Source: Natranaeroarchaeum sulfidigenes (GTDB lineage Archaea > Halobacteriota > Halobacteria > Halobacteriales > Natronoarchaeaceae). Taken from it: a stretch of 64,000 nt of DNA. Numbering within the stretch: position 1 is the stretch's first letter; every line of letters starts with the position of its first letter. The notes under the pieces were generated by a model. That model worked only from the letters and a program-made list of their open reading frames with translations, did no database searches and was not told where the DNA came from. The position numbers and the translations under genes were made by a program. Below, piece by piece: positions 49,568 through 58,270 of this stretch. The stretch lies in contig NZ_CP064786.1 in NCBI RefSeq assembly GCF_017094485.1, positions 496,001 to 560,000 of the forward strand, read 5' to 3'.

Positions 49568-50842
49568 TCACTCCTCAGTGAGGTGGTTGTCGAAAAGTCG
49601 AAGCAGCGTGTCGACGGTCTCCTGATCGTCCTCGGCTGCCGCCCGACGTAGCTCGGACGTCGTGGGATGTAACAGCTTGTTGACAATTGCCATCGAGAGA
49701 TCCCGGACCACAGTCTCCTGGCGTTCCGTGAGCGGCTCCCCCTTTTCGTTGTGTAACCGTGCAAGCGCCCGCTCGGTCTCGGACTCGCGGAGCGTGTGCG
49801 CCTGCGAGTAGATCCGGTCGAGTGTGTCGTCGACACGTTCGACCCGGAGCTGTTCTTCGAGCCGGTCACTCTCCTCGTCGATAATCGCCCGGACGTCGTC
49901 GATCGCCGCCTCGCGCCGTCGTATCTCGCTGTTTCTGACGGCCAACACCTCGTCGATGGTCGTCACCGAGATGTCATCGAGGTCGGCGACAGCCGGATCG
50001 ACATCGCGGGGGTTCGCGAGATCGATCATGATCAGCTCGTGGCCGACAAGCTGGCCGAGCGTGAGGACGCGGTCGTCGGCTCCCGTGGCGGACACCACCA
50101 CGTCCGCACGCTCAAAGTATGCGTTCGACAGATCCGCGATCCGGATGGCCTCCCCATCGACCGTTTCCGCGAGCCGTTCGGCTCCGTGCCGGCTCCGGTT
50201 CGCAACAACGACCGACCCGTCAGTGCCGGTCCGACAGGCGATGGAGTCGACGACCAGCTCCGCGACCTCGCCAGCACCGACGACCAGCACGTCACAGTCG
50301 GCGATCCGGTCTGGCCCCTCGACCGCGGCAAGTTCGTGGTGGATCCGATCGAGGGTGACGCTCCCCAGCGAGACCGCACCCTCATTGATCGCGGTCTCGG
50401 TTCTGGCACGCTCGCCGACGCGGATCGATTTCGAGATGACCGTCTCCAGCCGTCCGTTCACCGCGCCCTCATCAACTGCGTTGTGGTACGCATCACGAAG
50501 CTGTCCAAGCACTTCGTCCTCCCCGAGCACCCCGCTTTCGAGTCCCGAGGCAACCTGAAAGAGATGGGTAACGGCAGCTTCCCCGGTTAGCAACCGACCG
50601 CCGTCCGGCGTGACGTCGACGCCGACGCACCGACCGACCTCCGCGAGTACGCAGCGTGCGCGGGATCCGTATGCATACAGTTCACACCTCTGACACGTAT
50701 TGAGAACAAACGTCTCCTCGATCCCACTCTCCTCGTGGATCGATCGGCGAGCCGTCGGCTCCGCGCCGTCACGGATCGATTCGAGACGGTCGAACCCGTC
50801 GCTTCCGAGCGTCACTGAGAGACCGGCGATATCGTCGTACAT
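49568..50842 (-). CDS. Glutamyl-tRNA reductase-like protein
   Basis: This 424-residue protein has the GluTR three-domain layout. An N-terminal catalytic domain has Cys50 in LNTCQRCELYAY, then LFQVASGLESGVLGEDEVLG, SKSIRVGERARTETAINEGA and SVTLDRIHHEL. The NADPH Rossmann domain has VVGAGEVAELV. The C-terminal dimerisation helix is last. The usual catalytic motif is TCNR, and here it reads TCQR. It makes glutamate-1-semialdehyde for heme. It may be the sole HemA or a divergent paralogue. ATG 50842 is chosen because upstream sequence is unlike the family. Confidence 0.8.
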   Translation of the reverse strand: MYDDIAGLSVTLGSDGFDRLESIRDGAEPTARRSIHEESGIEETFVLNTCQRCELYAYGSRARCVLAEVGRCVGVDVTPDGGRLLTGEAAVTHLFQVASGLESGVLGEDEVLGQLRDAYHNAVDEGAVNGRLETVISKSIRVGERARTETAINEGAVSLGSVTLDRIHHELAAVEGPDRIADCDVLVVGAGEVAELVVDSIACRTGTDGSVVVANRSRHGAERLAETVDGEAIRIADLSNAYFERADVVVSATGADDRVLTLGQLVGHELIMIDLANPRDVDPAVADLDDISVTTIDEVLAVRNSEIRRREAAIDDVRAIIDEESDRLEEQLRVERVDDTLDRIYSQAHTLRESETERALARLHNEKGEPLTERQETVVRDLSMAIVNKLLHPTTSELRRAAAEDDQETVDTLLRLFDNHLTEE

Positions 50843-50896
50843 GTGTGTTCGAAATCCGACGACCCCACGGAACGGGATGTTACCCCGTCGCAACCG

Positions 50897-51059
50897 TTAC
50901 TTCCGCGGGATGTCCGGGCTCTCGAGTTCGAGCATCCGCTGGGCATCTCTGCCCATTTCGACGTCAGGCTCGATGTCAAAGCCCGTTTTTTTCGACTACT
51001 TCAGCCGTCCATTCCTCCCACTCATTGCTTTCGATAGCTGGTGGTGGGCCTCTACTCAT
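50897..51059 (-). pseudogene. Broken small acidic protein gene (single-base frameshift)
   Basis: On the minus strand ATG 51059 opens MSRGPPPAIESNEWEEWTAE followed by VVEKNGL and a stop. Shifting by one base at the AAAAAACGGGC run gives FDIEPDVEMGRDAQRMLELE and ends SPDIPRK at a TAA (50897-50899). Joined, this is a coherent acidic haloarchaeal-looking protein of about 53 residues. Either a one-base insertion has inactivated it, or it is a sequencing error, or these are two short frames. The rest of the 334-base gap between HemA and the heme protein (50843-51176) shows no gene, only a CTGTATATTACAG-type near-palindrome (51097-51109) and a CCGTC/GACGG hairpin (51126-51140). Confidence 0.5.
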
Positions 51060-51176
51060 ACATAACTGTACTAGCGGATCCTGTCTACGCCACTCGCTGT
51101 ATATTACAGCTTTTTAACCGGTGCCTCCGTCACAGAGACGGAAAGAGCGACCGTGGTCGAATCCCCTGTGCGAGGA

Positions 51177-52781
51177 TTATTTGCGCGGCGCCATCGACTC
51201 TTCCAGATCGATCATGCGCTGTGCGAACTCCTCGGGAGCCTCGTCGTGGTATTCCCAGATATTGATCTCGTTGTTTCGGATATCGTCGACCTGAGGGTGT
51301 TCCCCACTGATCATCCATGTCCAGTCAGTTTGACCAGGGTACATCAGCGGAAGTGTGTAGGTCTCGATGTCGTCCCAGTCTGGTTCGCCCTCGATCTCTT
51401 CGGCGACCAGTTCCGATGTGCCGAGTTCATCACTCTCACCCTGGTATTCGGGCTCGACGCCGAGTCCGAGTTTGTACGGATATCCGACCCAGTGCCAGCG
51501 CTGGGCACCTCCACCATGGACCGCCGGTGAGAAGTCGTAGACTTCACCCGGTTCGAATTCCGTTTCACCGAGATACCCCACAGAGAGGTCACGCCACATC
51601 TGGACCGTCCACGTTCCGTCTTCCCAAGTTGCGTCCACTTGCCAGATTGCCCCTGGCCCCTCGACTGCGTCTGGACGGTTGTAGCGTCGGGGGATGACTG
51701 CCCCCTCGTAGACGTCAGCCTCCTCCTCGTCGAACGGCACCATGTTTTCGTTCTCGATCAAGGCGTGCGTATCGGTCTGTAACACTTCCCCTTCGTAAAT
51801 CTCGTCGAGGTCCAATGTCCCTCCATCGACGATATCCGGATCGAACATATACTCGGGGTTGCCGTCCACGAGATCCTGGCTGTTGCGGACCCGCGTCGAG
51901 GGTTCATCCATTGCACCATGACGGTGGTCAAGAATACAGTGTGTCGTGGCGTACCCGCCAGGTCCACCACGGTGTGCCCGGAACATGGGCATATCAAGGA
52001 ACTCTCCGTTTTCTAGCATCTCATCAAGCTCCTCCTGATCTTTGACGTCGTCCCAGTCGTTTTCCCACCACTCGCCGTTTCTGGATTGTGGAATGTACTT
52101 TCTGACGTCGTCATTTTCGAGGATGTCTCCGTGGTGTGGGTGCTCTTCGACTTCCTCACCTTCGACTGCTCCCGGCAGCGTTCGCGTTCCCTCGTGGATA
52201 GTAAGCCAGCCGCCGAAGTTCTCGAACCCTTCGACACTACCGTCATCAATAAAGAAGGCCAGCCTATCCTCGGTAAAGCCACTGAAAATATCGCCGACGC
52301 CGTAGTCCGGATCCGCGGCGCCGGGGTTGGGCTCACCGTACCGTACCCATTCGTCGTCTTCGTACACGAACAGGTCGTGGAACCAACCGTTCGGTACGTC
52401 CCAGTCCCACTCGAAGTTGAAGAAAATCTGCTCGTCGTTGTACGCGACTTGGGTATCGAGTGAGATGACGAGGTCTTTCATCACCCAGTCCGGCATCATC
52501 GTGTCGATTTCGGTGTAATCTGGACGCTCTGTTGTTTCCTCGTCGTCCTCGTCACCGTTTTGTGGCTCCGGATCGTCAGCAGTGTCGTCTTCCGGTTCGC
52601 TGAACAGGCCGAGACAGCCAGCCACGGAGACGGTCCCGAGGCCACCAATGGCACCCAGTAGTCGCCGACGGTGGGTTTCCGAACTCCCCCGCGGCATCGT
52701 GAACGTTCCGTCGAGACTCTCTTCGATCTCTTTTGCTTGCTCTTCGTCTATCGGCGGTTCAGACGGTTGGTCATCGCCCAT
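51177..52781 (-). CDS. Exported ethylbenzene dehydrogenase gamma-type heme protein
   Basis: This protein is about 534 residues. A Tat signal with twin arginine (THRRRLLGAIGGLGTVSVAG) and lipobox Cys56 directs export and lipidation. An N-terminal extension of 28 residues precedes a likely alternative start, M29 (52697). The body matches the EB_dh family that holds heme b with Met/Lys-type ligands, with FNFEWDWDVPNGWFHDLFVY, WTVQMWRDLSVGYLG and GAQRWHWVGYPYKLGLGVEP. Family members pass electrons from a molybdopterin enzyme; no catalytic subunit is in the window. It is divergent from an exported ferredoxin at 53072. Confidence 0.8.
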   Translation of the reverse strand: MGDDQPSEPPIDEEQAKEIEESLDGTFTMPRGSSETHRRRLLGAIGGLGTVSVAGCLGLFSEPEDDTADDPEPQNGDEDDEETTERPDYTEIDTMMPDWVMKDLVISLDTQVAYNDEQIFFNFEWDWDVPNGWFHDLFVYEDDEWVRYGEPNPGAADPDYGVGDIFSGFTEDRLAFFIDDGSVEGFENFGGWLTIHEGTRTLPGAVEGEEVEEHPHHGDILENDDVRKYIPQSRNGEWWENDWDDVKDQEELDEMLENGEFLDMPMFRAHRGGPGGYATTHCILDHRHGAMDEPSTRVRNSQDLVDGNPEYMFDPDIVDGGTLDLDEIYEGEVLQTDTHALIENENMVPFDEEEADVYEGAVIPRRYNRPDAVEGPGAIWQVDATWEDGTWTVQMWRDLSVGYLGETEFEPGEVYDFSPAVHGGGAQRWHWVGYPYKLGLGVEPEYQGESDELGTSELVAEEIEGEPDWDDIETYTLPLMYPGQTDWTWMISGEHPQVDDIRNNEINIWEYHDEAPEEFAQRMIDLEESMAPRK

Positions 52782-52880
52782 ATTCTTCCTTCACTACCTG
52801 TGGGTACATCTATGTGTCTGCATATTTCAGTCATTTATATGATTCCGTACAGCTCGCTGTAACAGCCGCTCGTCCTGAGC

Positions 52881-52920
52881 AAGTGTAAAAAGGAATGTAA
52901 AAGTGTAAAAAGGAATGTAA
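52881..52920 (+). repeat. Perfect tandem 20-bp repeat in a promoter region
   Basis: AAGTGTAAAAAGGAATGTAA occurs twice in direct succession at 52881-52900 and 52901-52920. The motif AAGTGTAAG occurs again at 52961. It sits between the heme protein and ferredoxin genes, next to a TATA-like GTAATATAC (52917-52925). It may be a duplicated activator site. Confidence 0.9.
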
Positions 52921-53071
52921 TATACAGGACAACCCAGACCCGTGAACAGCAGCTATCATTAAGTGTAAGTCACAGCACTCTGACCCCCTCCACGACCACG
53001 CCGATGACAACGATTACCCGAACCGACGTCGCGTCCGTGCCGATCCCGAACGCCGACGCCTGCTAGTTGCG

Positions 53072-53512
53072 ATGGGCGGTGCCGGAACCATCGCGATTTC
53101 GGGTTGTCTCGGCCTGTTCGACGACGAAGAGGACGAACCGGAAGAAGACGAACCCGAAGAGGAAGAAAACGGCGAGGAAGACGAACCCGAAGAAGAGAAC
53201 GGCGAAGAAGAAGCCGCCGAAATGTACGAAGTCGAGTTCCTGGAGTTCGACGAGACCATCGAGGTCGATGAAGAGGAAGCGCTGCTCTACGCCGGACTGG
53301 ACGAGGGGTGGGATCTGCCCTACGCCTGCGAAGCCGGCACCTGTGGCCAGTGTACGGCCCGCTACGACGGGGATGCCAACGAGGTTATTAGCCACGACGG
53401 CAACGAGTACCTCGACGACGAGCAGATCGAGGACGGCTGGTTCCTCACCTGTGTCGGCTACGCCGAGGACGACTTAGCGATGGAAACAAACGTTCATCCC
53501 GACGACGACTGA
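53072..53512 (+). CDS. Exported 2Fe-2S ferredoxin, Tat lipoprotein with start problem
   Basis: Residues from 53072 give MGGAGTIAISGCLGLFDDEE, a lipobox SGC. An acidic linker of about 30 residues and a plant-type ferredoxin domain follow, with CEAGTCGQC and a later Cys in FLTCVGY (CX4CX2C...C). The twin arginines (DPERRRLLVAMGG) lie upstream of this ATG in an open frame that has no ATG, GTG or TTG back to a stop at 52943. An ATG at 53004 is out of frame by one base. If one base were restored after it, the protein would start MDNDYPNRRRVRADPERRRL. So the true gene probably begins at 53004 with a frameshift or error. Confidence 0.75.
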   Translation: MGGAGTIAISGCLGLFDDEEDEPEEDEPEEEENGEEDEPEEENGEEEAAEMYEVEFLEFDETIEVDEEEALLYAGLDEGWDLPYACEAGTCGQCTARYDGDANEVISHDGNEYLDDEQIEDGWFLTCVGYAEDDLAMETNVHPDDD

Positions 53513-53535
53513 GCGCTCTCCGATCTACTCGCGTT

Positions 53536-56007
53536 CTACTTTCTTCTGGTCCGGTCCCACACGACGAGCAGACTCGGTAACACCAGTACACTCGCGAGGA
53601 ACGCGTAGGCAACCACGATTGCAGTGACGATGCCAAAGCGCTGGAGCGATGGCACCAGGGTCAGCGCGAGGAGTCCGAACCCGACGGCGGTCGTGATCGC
53701 GCTGGCGAGGACCGCCCCACCCGTCTCGCGGAGTGTTACCTCCAGCGCGTCGCGCAGTCCTGCCCGCTCGCGCTCGGCGAGGAATCGCTCGGTCAGGTGA
53801 ACGGTGTAGTCCGTGCCGAGTCCGACTGCGATCGCGGTGATCAGTGCTGTCTCGGCGTTGTACGGCAACGAGAGCGCAGCCATCGTCCCTATCAGCCACG
53901 CGATCGCAGCGACCACTGGTGCGACCGTTATCGCCCCGAGAAGCCACGACCGGTGTCGGGATCGGAAGACGACTGTCAACAACGCTCCGATGACGGCGAG
54001 CGCGAGCAGAAACGTCAGCAAGACAGTTTCGAGCACCGCCCGCTCCTGGACATCGTCGAGAATCGGTTCGCCGGTTACGACGGCGGTCAGTTCCGGATGC
54101 GTCTCGACCGCGTCCGTGATCGCCACCGCATCGCTTCGGATAGCCGAGTCATCGGCCGACTCGTCGACGACGACCGAGAGTCTAACCGCCTCGTAGGCAC
54201 CGCCGTCGGTCCGGTTGATCGTCGCCGCCGCGGCATCGCGATCTGCCTCATAGACCGCGTCGAAGACGGTCGCGAGGTCCTCATCGGGGACGCCGTCGCC
54301 GGTCGTATCGTGCTCGTCGACGAGCTCCGCGACCGTTTCGTTCTCTGCCGCCACGTCCTCGATCGTCCCGAGCGGGCTCTCGACCGGGCCCCCGCCGTCG
54401 ACCGGCGTCCCCGTGGTGTCCATCGCCGACGCGTTCGTCTCCGCCGCCTGCAGCGCTTGAGTGACGGAGTCGTCCGTCACGTCCCCCTCGATCCATACCT
54501 CGACGGTCCGGTCAGTGTGGCGCGGGAACGTCTCCTCGAGAAACGTCGCTTGCTCTCTGAGACCGTACGCATCCGGGCGAATCTCCGCCGGTAACTGCTC
54601 CATCCAGCCGGACCGTTCCTCGGGGAAGAAGTCGCTTCGCTCGGTGGAGGTATCTACTGCTGTTGCGCCCATTGCCCCACCGACCGTGAACAGGAACGCG
54701 AGGACGAGGACCGCCAGTGGTGCGCGTGCGACGAGTCGGGCGCACTGATCCAGCGGTCGCGCAACGATACCCAGAGAACCAACCGTTGGCGGAGCCCGAT
54801 CCGACTGTCGTTCTCGCTGGTGGAGCAGTTCGTCGATCTCGACTCTGAGCGCCGGGATCAGGTAGCCGAAGACGACAAACGCCGACACGATGCCAAGGCT
54901 GGCGACCAGACCGAACTCCCGCAGGATCTCGATCGGGCTCACGAGTCCAGTGAGAAAGCCGGCTGCAGTCGTGACCGTCGTCGTCCCGATCGCAACGAGC
55001 ACCCCGGCGAGTGCGATCGACATGGCTGCTGCTGGCCGGAAGGATGGATCATCTCCCCGGGTTTCGCGGTACCGCATCACGACGTGGAGGTAGTAATCGA
55101 TTCCGAGTCCGACCAGTAGACACGGCACAGCGATGAGCAACTGGTTGAACGGACGGCCGAGCCAGCCGAGTATTCCCGCGAGCCAGACGAGGACGACGCC
55201 GATCCCGACGGATGCCAGTAGCACGTCCAGTGGATCACGGTATGCGACAACCAGCATCGTCAGGACGACCAGCACGATCAGTGGGCCGACCACAGCGAAA
55301 CTTTCGGCCGTCGCCTGTCCACCGCGCTCGAAGAGTAACGCTTCGCCGAAGACGAACGAGTCTGTCCGCTCCAGCCGATCGTCGGCGAGCGACTCGATCT
55401 GCTGTTGGGCATCCAGTAGCTCGTCGTCGGTGGCGTCCTCGTCGTGGACGACGATCAGCAACTGTGCGGATGCCGGTTCCTCACCGTGAGCATAGTTCTC
55501 CGGCAGCAGCGCGGACACCGGGGGCTGTCCCTCGGGAGTCATCTCGTCGTCACGAAGGGCAACCGAGAGCGCTGCCGCCGTCTGTTCGTCGGTTCGCCCG
55601 TCCAGTGCACTTGCTTTGTCCGCTATTGTAATCTCTTCGGCAAAGGCGATCCGCGGATCGGACGCGACCGCGACACCGTTTGCGACACCGACCGTCGGTT
55701 GTGGTCCGTCGAGCGTCCCGTTGATTGTTTCGTCATCCCTGATCGCTTGCTGGAGCGTGAGTGTTTCTTCAAGCGCTGCCGTCGAGGCAGTGTCGTTCTG
55801 GTCGGAGGTGATAACGACCTGTGTGATCTGTTGCTCCCCGGTGTCGAAGGATTCAGACAGCTGGTCAGCGGCCGCACGTTCATCGGATTCAACCGCGAAG
55901 GTTGTGATTTCGACCCCACCACCGACAAAGAGGATGCCGCTCCCCAGAGTGACCGTCAGGGCACACAAGAGGACAATTCGTACTCTTCGCCGTCTGGTGG
56001 TGTCCAC
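53536..56007 (-). CDS. RND/MMPL family exporter (second copy)
   Basis: The protein is about 823 residues from GTG 56007. TATA AATATATATT (56031-56040) lies 26-33 bases upstream, so a leaderless GTG is favoured over the long frame to 56151. It has two halves, each with an external domain and six helices. Motifs GLGIDYYLHVVMRYRET and GLGTDYTVHLTERFLAERER are the MMPL helix-4 pair. It is only distantly similar to the copy at 3266, and has no CARDB partner or TetR neighbour. Confidence 0.87.
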   Translation of the reverse strand: MDTTRRRRVRIVLLCALTVTLGSGILFVGGGVEITTFAVESDERAAADQLSESFDTGEQQITQVVITSDQNDTASTAALEETLTLQQAIRDDETINGTLDGPQPTVGVANGVAVASDPRIAFAEEITIADKASALDGRTDEQTAAALSVALRDDEMTPEGQPPVSALLPENYAHGEEPASAQLLIVVHDEDATDDELLDAQQQIESLADDRLERTDSFVFGEALLFERGGQATAESFAVVGPLIVLVVLTMLVVAYRDPLDVLLASVGIGVVLVWLAGILGWLGRPFNQLLIAVPCLLVGLGIDYYLHVVMRYRETRGDDPSFRPAAAMSIALAGVLVAIGTTTVTTAAGFLTGLVSPIEILREFGLVASLGIVSAFVVFGYLIPALRVEIDELLHQRERQSDRAPPTVGSLGIVARPLDQCARLVARAPLAVLVLAFLFTVGGAMGATAVDTSTERSDFFPEERSGWMEQLPAEIRPDAYGLREQATFLEETFPRHTDRTVEVWIEGDVTDDSVTQALQAAETNASAMDTTGTPVDGGGPVESPLGTIEDVAAENETVAELVDEHDTTGDGVPDEDLATVFDAVYEADRDAAAATINRTDGGAYEAVRLSVVVDESADDSAIRSDAVAITDAVETHPELTAVVTGEPILDDVQERAVLETVLLTFLLALAVIGALLTVVFRSRHRSWLLGAITVAPVVAAIAWLIGTMAALSLPYNAETALITAIAVGLGTDYTVHLTERFLAERERAGLRDALEVTLRETGGAVLASAITTAVGFGLLALTLVPSLQRFGIVTAIVVAYAFLASVLVLPSLLVVWDRTRRK

Positions 56008-56242
56008 AGTGAACCTTGTTTCCACAGGAGAATATATATTCTCAATTCTAGGGCCGATCTCTCCGATTGCGTCGGTCTTCCACACCGGAACTCGCGATGC
56101 GCCACACCGCGACTCGATTGAAACATCGGCTTGTGAATGGCGAGTATTCACCTGCCGCCTCAGTAGTTAGCACGGAATTCCACGCTGAATGCTACGTCCT
56201 TTGAGGCGTAGCGTACATAATCCCGGGGACCGTCCCACGAGT

Positions 56243-57004
56243 ATGCGACTCAATAACAAGACAGTTCTTATCACGGGATCGGGCTCGGGAATCGGCCGCG
56301 CGAGCGCGCTCCGCTGTGCTGAGGAGGGTGCGACGGTGATCTCGACCGATGTGGACGGCGACGCGGCCGCCGAAACCGCCGCCGAGATCCGCGAGGCGGG
56401 CGGGAGCGCGGACCACTACGAGTTCGACGTGACAGATGCCGACGCGTTCCGGGCCGCAGTCGAGGACACTGCCGAGACGTACGGGCTTGACGTCCTGGTC
56501 AACAACGCGGGGATCGGCCAGCCACCGAGCAGAATCGAGGACGTCGACAAGTCCGTGCTGGACTACGTGATCGACGTCAATCTCAAGGGACCGTGGAACG
56601 GCACACACGCTGCCCTGCCGATCATGCGAGAACAGGGACACGGCACAATCGTCAACATGTCCTCGCTGGCCGGGCAACTCGGCTTTCCGTACCAGTCGGT
56701 GTATGCGCTGACCAAGGCAGCAGTCATCAACTTCACCCGGGCTACTGCCGCCGAAGCCGGACCCGACGGCGTCCGGGCGAACGCGATCTGTCCGGGCTTT
56801 ATCGACACGCAGCTCGCTGATGCGTACTTTGCCGGTCGAAGCGACCCCGAGGCTGCTCGTGAGGAGATGGTACAGGACTACCCGCTCCGGCGGCTGGGCG
56901 AGGCCGAGGAGATCGCCGACTGCGTTGTCTTTCTCGCTAGCGAAGAATCATCCTTTGTCACCGGCCACGCGTTGACGGCCGACGGCGGGTACTCGATCTC
57001 GTGA
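56243..57004 (+). CDS. Short-chain dehydrogenase/reductase (FabG-like)
   Basis: This 253-residue SDR has the NAD(P) motif TGSGSGIGRAS, the LVNNAGIG motif, catalytic Ser in SSLAGQLG and YxxxK as YALTKAA, and a C-terminal TGHALTADGGYSIS. Asp in STDVDGD after strand 2 favours NAD(H). The substrate is unknown. ATG 56243 lies about 26 bases after a TATA-like ACATAATCC (56214-56222). Confidence 0.92.
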   Translation: MRLNNKTVLITGSGSGIGRASALRCAEEGATVISTDVDGDAAAETAAEIREAGGSADHYEFDVTDADAFRAAVEDTAETYGLDVLVNNAGIGQPPSRIEDVDKSVLDYVIDVNLKGPWNGTHAALPIMREQGHGTIVNMSSLAGQLGFPYQSVYALTKAAVINFTRATAAEAGPDGVRANAICPGFIDTQLADAYFAGRSDPEAAREEMVQDYPLRRLGEAEEIADCVVFLASEESSFVTGHALTADGGYSIS

Positions 57005-57118
57005 CCGGCGGCGTGTATTGCCCGTATCATCGGACAATGTACAGTAATTATGTGGCAATAGTAGAATATGCAGACATTATACCGCGATCTTATACCATTG
57101 TGTCCAATCTGATTCGGC

Positions 57119-58150
57119 ATGGCAACGAACTCCGGACCGGACGCAGAACAACAGCCCACCGACACGGAAGACGACGAGACAACCTCGGATTCGTATCCGA
57201 CGAGTTATGGCGGCATACACACGTTCCTCAGAGCGCCAGCGTGTGAGCCATCGGAACTGACTTCGGATGTCGACGTCGGGTTCGTCGGCATTCCGTTCGA
57301 TGGTGGCGTCACGCGAGAACCCGGCGCTCGTCATGGGCCGTCGGCGCTGCGAAAATCAAGCGCCTGGCAGGGGCGTCGGTTTCACTCGGACACGGAGGCG
57401 GTATCGCTCCCCACCGAGCGGACGGCCAACTACAGCGACGTGACGCTCAGAGATTGCGGCGATGCGCCAGTCGTCCCAAACGACATCGAAGCGACCGCCG
57501 AGAAGGTGACGGAATACATGGAATCGGTCGCGGCGAAGACGATGCCCGTGATGCTCGGTGGCGATCATTACCTCACGTATCCGGCGTTCGTTGGCTATGC
57601 GAACACTGTCAAGGACGATGTTGGTCTGATCCATCTCGATGCTCATTCGGACACGTCTGACGACAGCGATCTCTACGGAAAGCACTATCATGGCTCGCCG
57701 ATGGCCCGGATCGACGAGTCCGAGTATGGTAGCTACGACAACCACGCCATGATCGGTATCCGTGGCCACTCACGCCCCTCGTTTCTCGATATTCTCGAGG
57801 AGCGCGATCTCTACGTTGATTACGCGACCGACGTTCACGACAAAGGGATCGAGGCGAGCGTACAGGGTGCGATCGACCACGTCACCGAGAACGTGGATCA
57901 CGTCTACCTGACGATGGACATCGATGTCGTCGATCCCGGCTTTGCACCGGGCACTGGCACCCCGGAACACGGCGGATTGACCAGCAACCAGTTCCTGCGC
58001 GCTGTCGACCGGCTTGGCGCGTGTGATGCCATCGGTGCTGCCGATCTGGTCGAGGTCGCACCACGACTGGACACCGGCAACACGACCTCACTTCTCGGAT
58101 CGAACGCGGTGAGCCGGTTGCTCGAAGCGAAGTTCTACGAATCTACGTAA
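57119..58150 (+). CDS. Ureohydrolase (agmatinase family), paralogue 1
   Basis: This 343-residue protein is a ureohydrolase with full bimetal site ligands: His150 in GGDH, Asp174/His176/Asp178 in DAHSD, and Asp267/Asp269 in MDIDVVDP. The N-terminal 35 residues are acidic and variable. The loop after DAHSD (DLYGKHYHGSPMARID) is unlike that of classic agmatinases and closer to guanidinobutyrase-like enzymes. It hydrolyses a guanidino group to urea and an amine. ATG 57119 is about 27 bases from CTTATACC (57091-57098), leaderless. Two paralogues follow on the opposite strand. Confidence 0.85.
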   Translation: MATNSGPDAEQQPTDTEDDETTSDSYPTSYGGIHTFLRAPACEPSELTSDVDVGFVGIPFDGGVTREPGARHGPSALRKSSAWQGRRFHSDTEAVSLPTERTANYSDVTLRDCGDAPVVPNDIEATAEKVTEYMESVAAKTMPVMLGGDHYLTYPAFVGYANTVKDDVGLIHLDAHSDTSDDSDLYGKHYHGSPMARIDESEYGSYDNHAMIGIRGHSRPSFLDILEERDLYVDYATDVHDKGIEASVQGAIDHVTENVDHVYLTMDIDVVDPGFAPGTGTPEHGGLTSNQFLRAVDRLGACDAIGAADLVEVAPRLDTGNTTSLLGSNAVSRLLEAKFYEST

Positions 58151-58270
58151 GGTCGTTTCGTGGCTCGTCCCGGGATTGGCTGCGTGAAATGCAGAACGCT
58201 TTTTCACCACGGGAGCTACAAATGGACTCGGCTTTTTTGCCTGTTCCCCGGCTCTACGACCGGCCGTTCA

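Noticed and set aside
51130-51180. Possible tRNA T-arm around GTGGTCGAATCCCC near 51153
   Set aside because: No acceptor, D or anticodon stems can be built around it.
53797-54594. 265-codon frame antisense to the second MMPL gene
   Set aside because: Arg/Asp-rich shadow with no domain, opposite a clear transporter.
56191-56212. GCTACG/CGTAGC hairpin before the SDR gene as a riboswitch
   Set aside because: Only a single 6-bp stem, and it lies upstream of the predicted transcription start.
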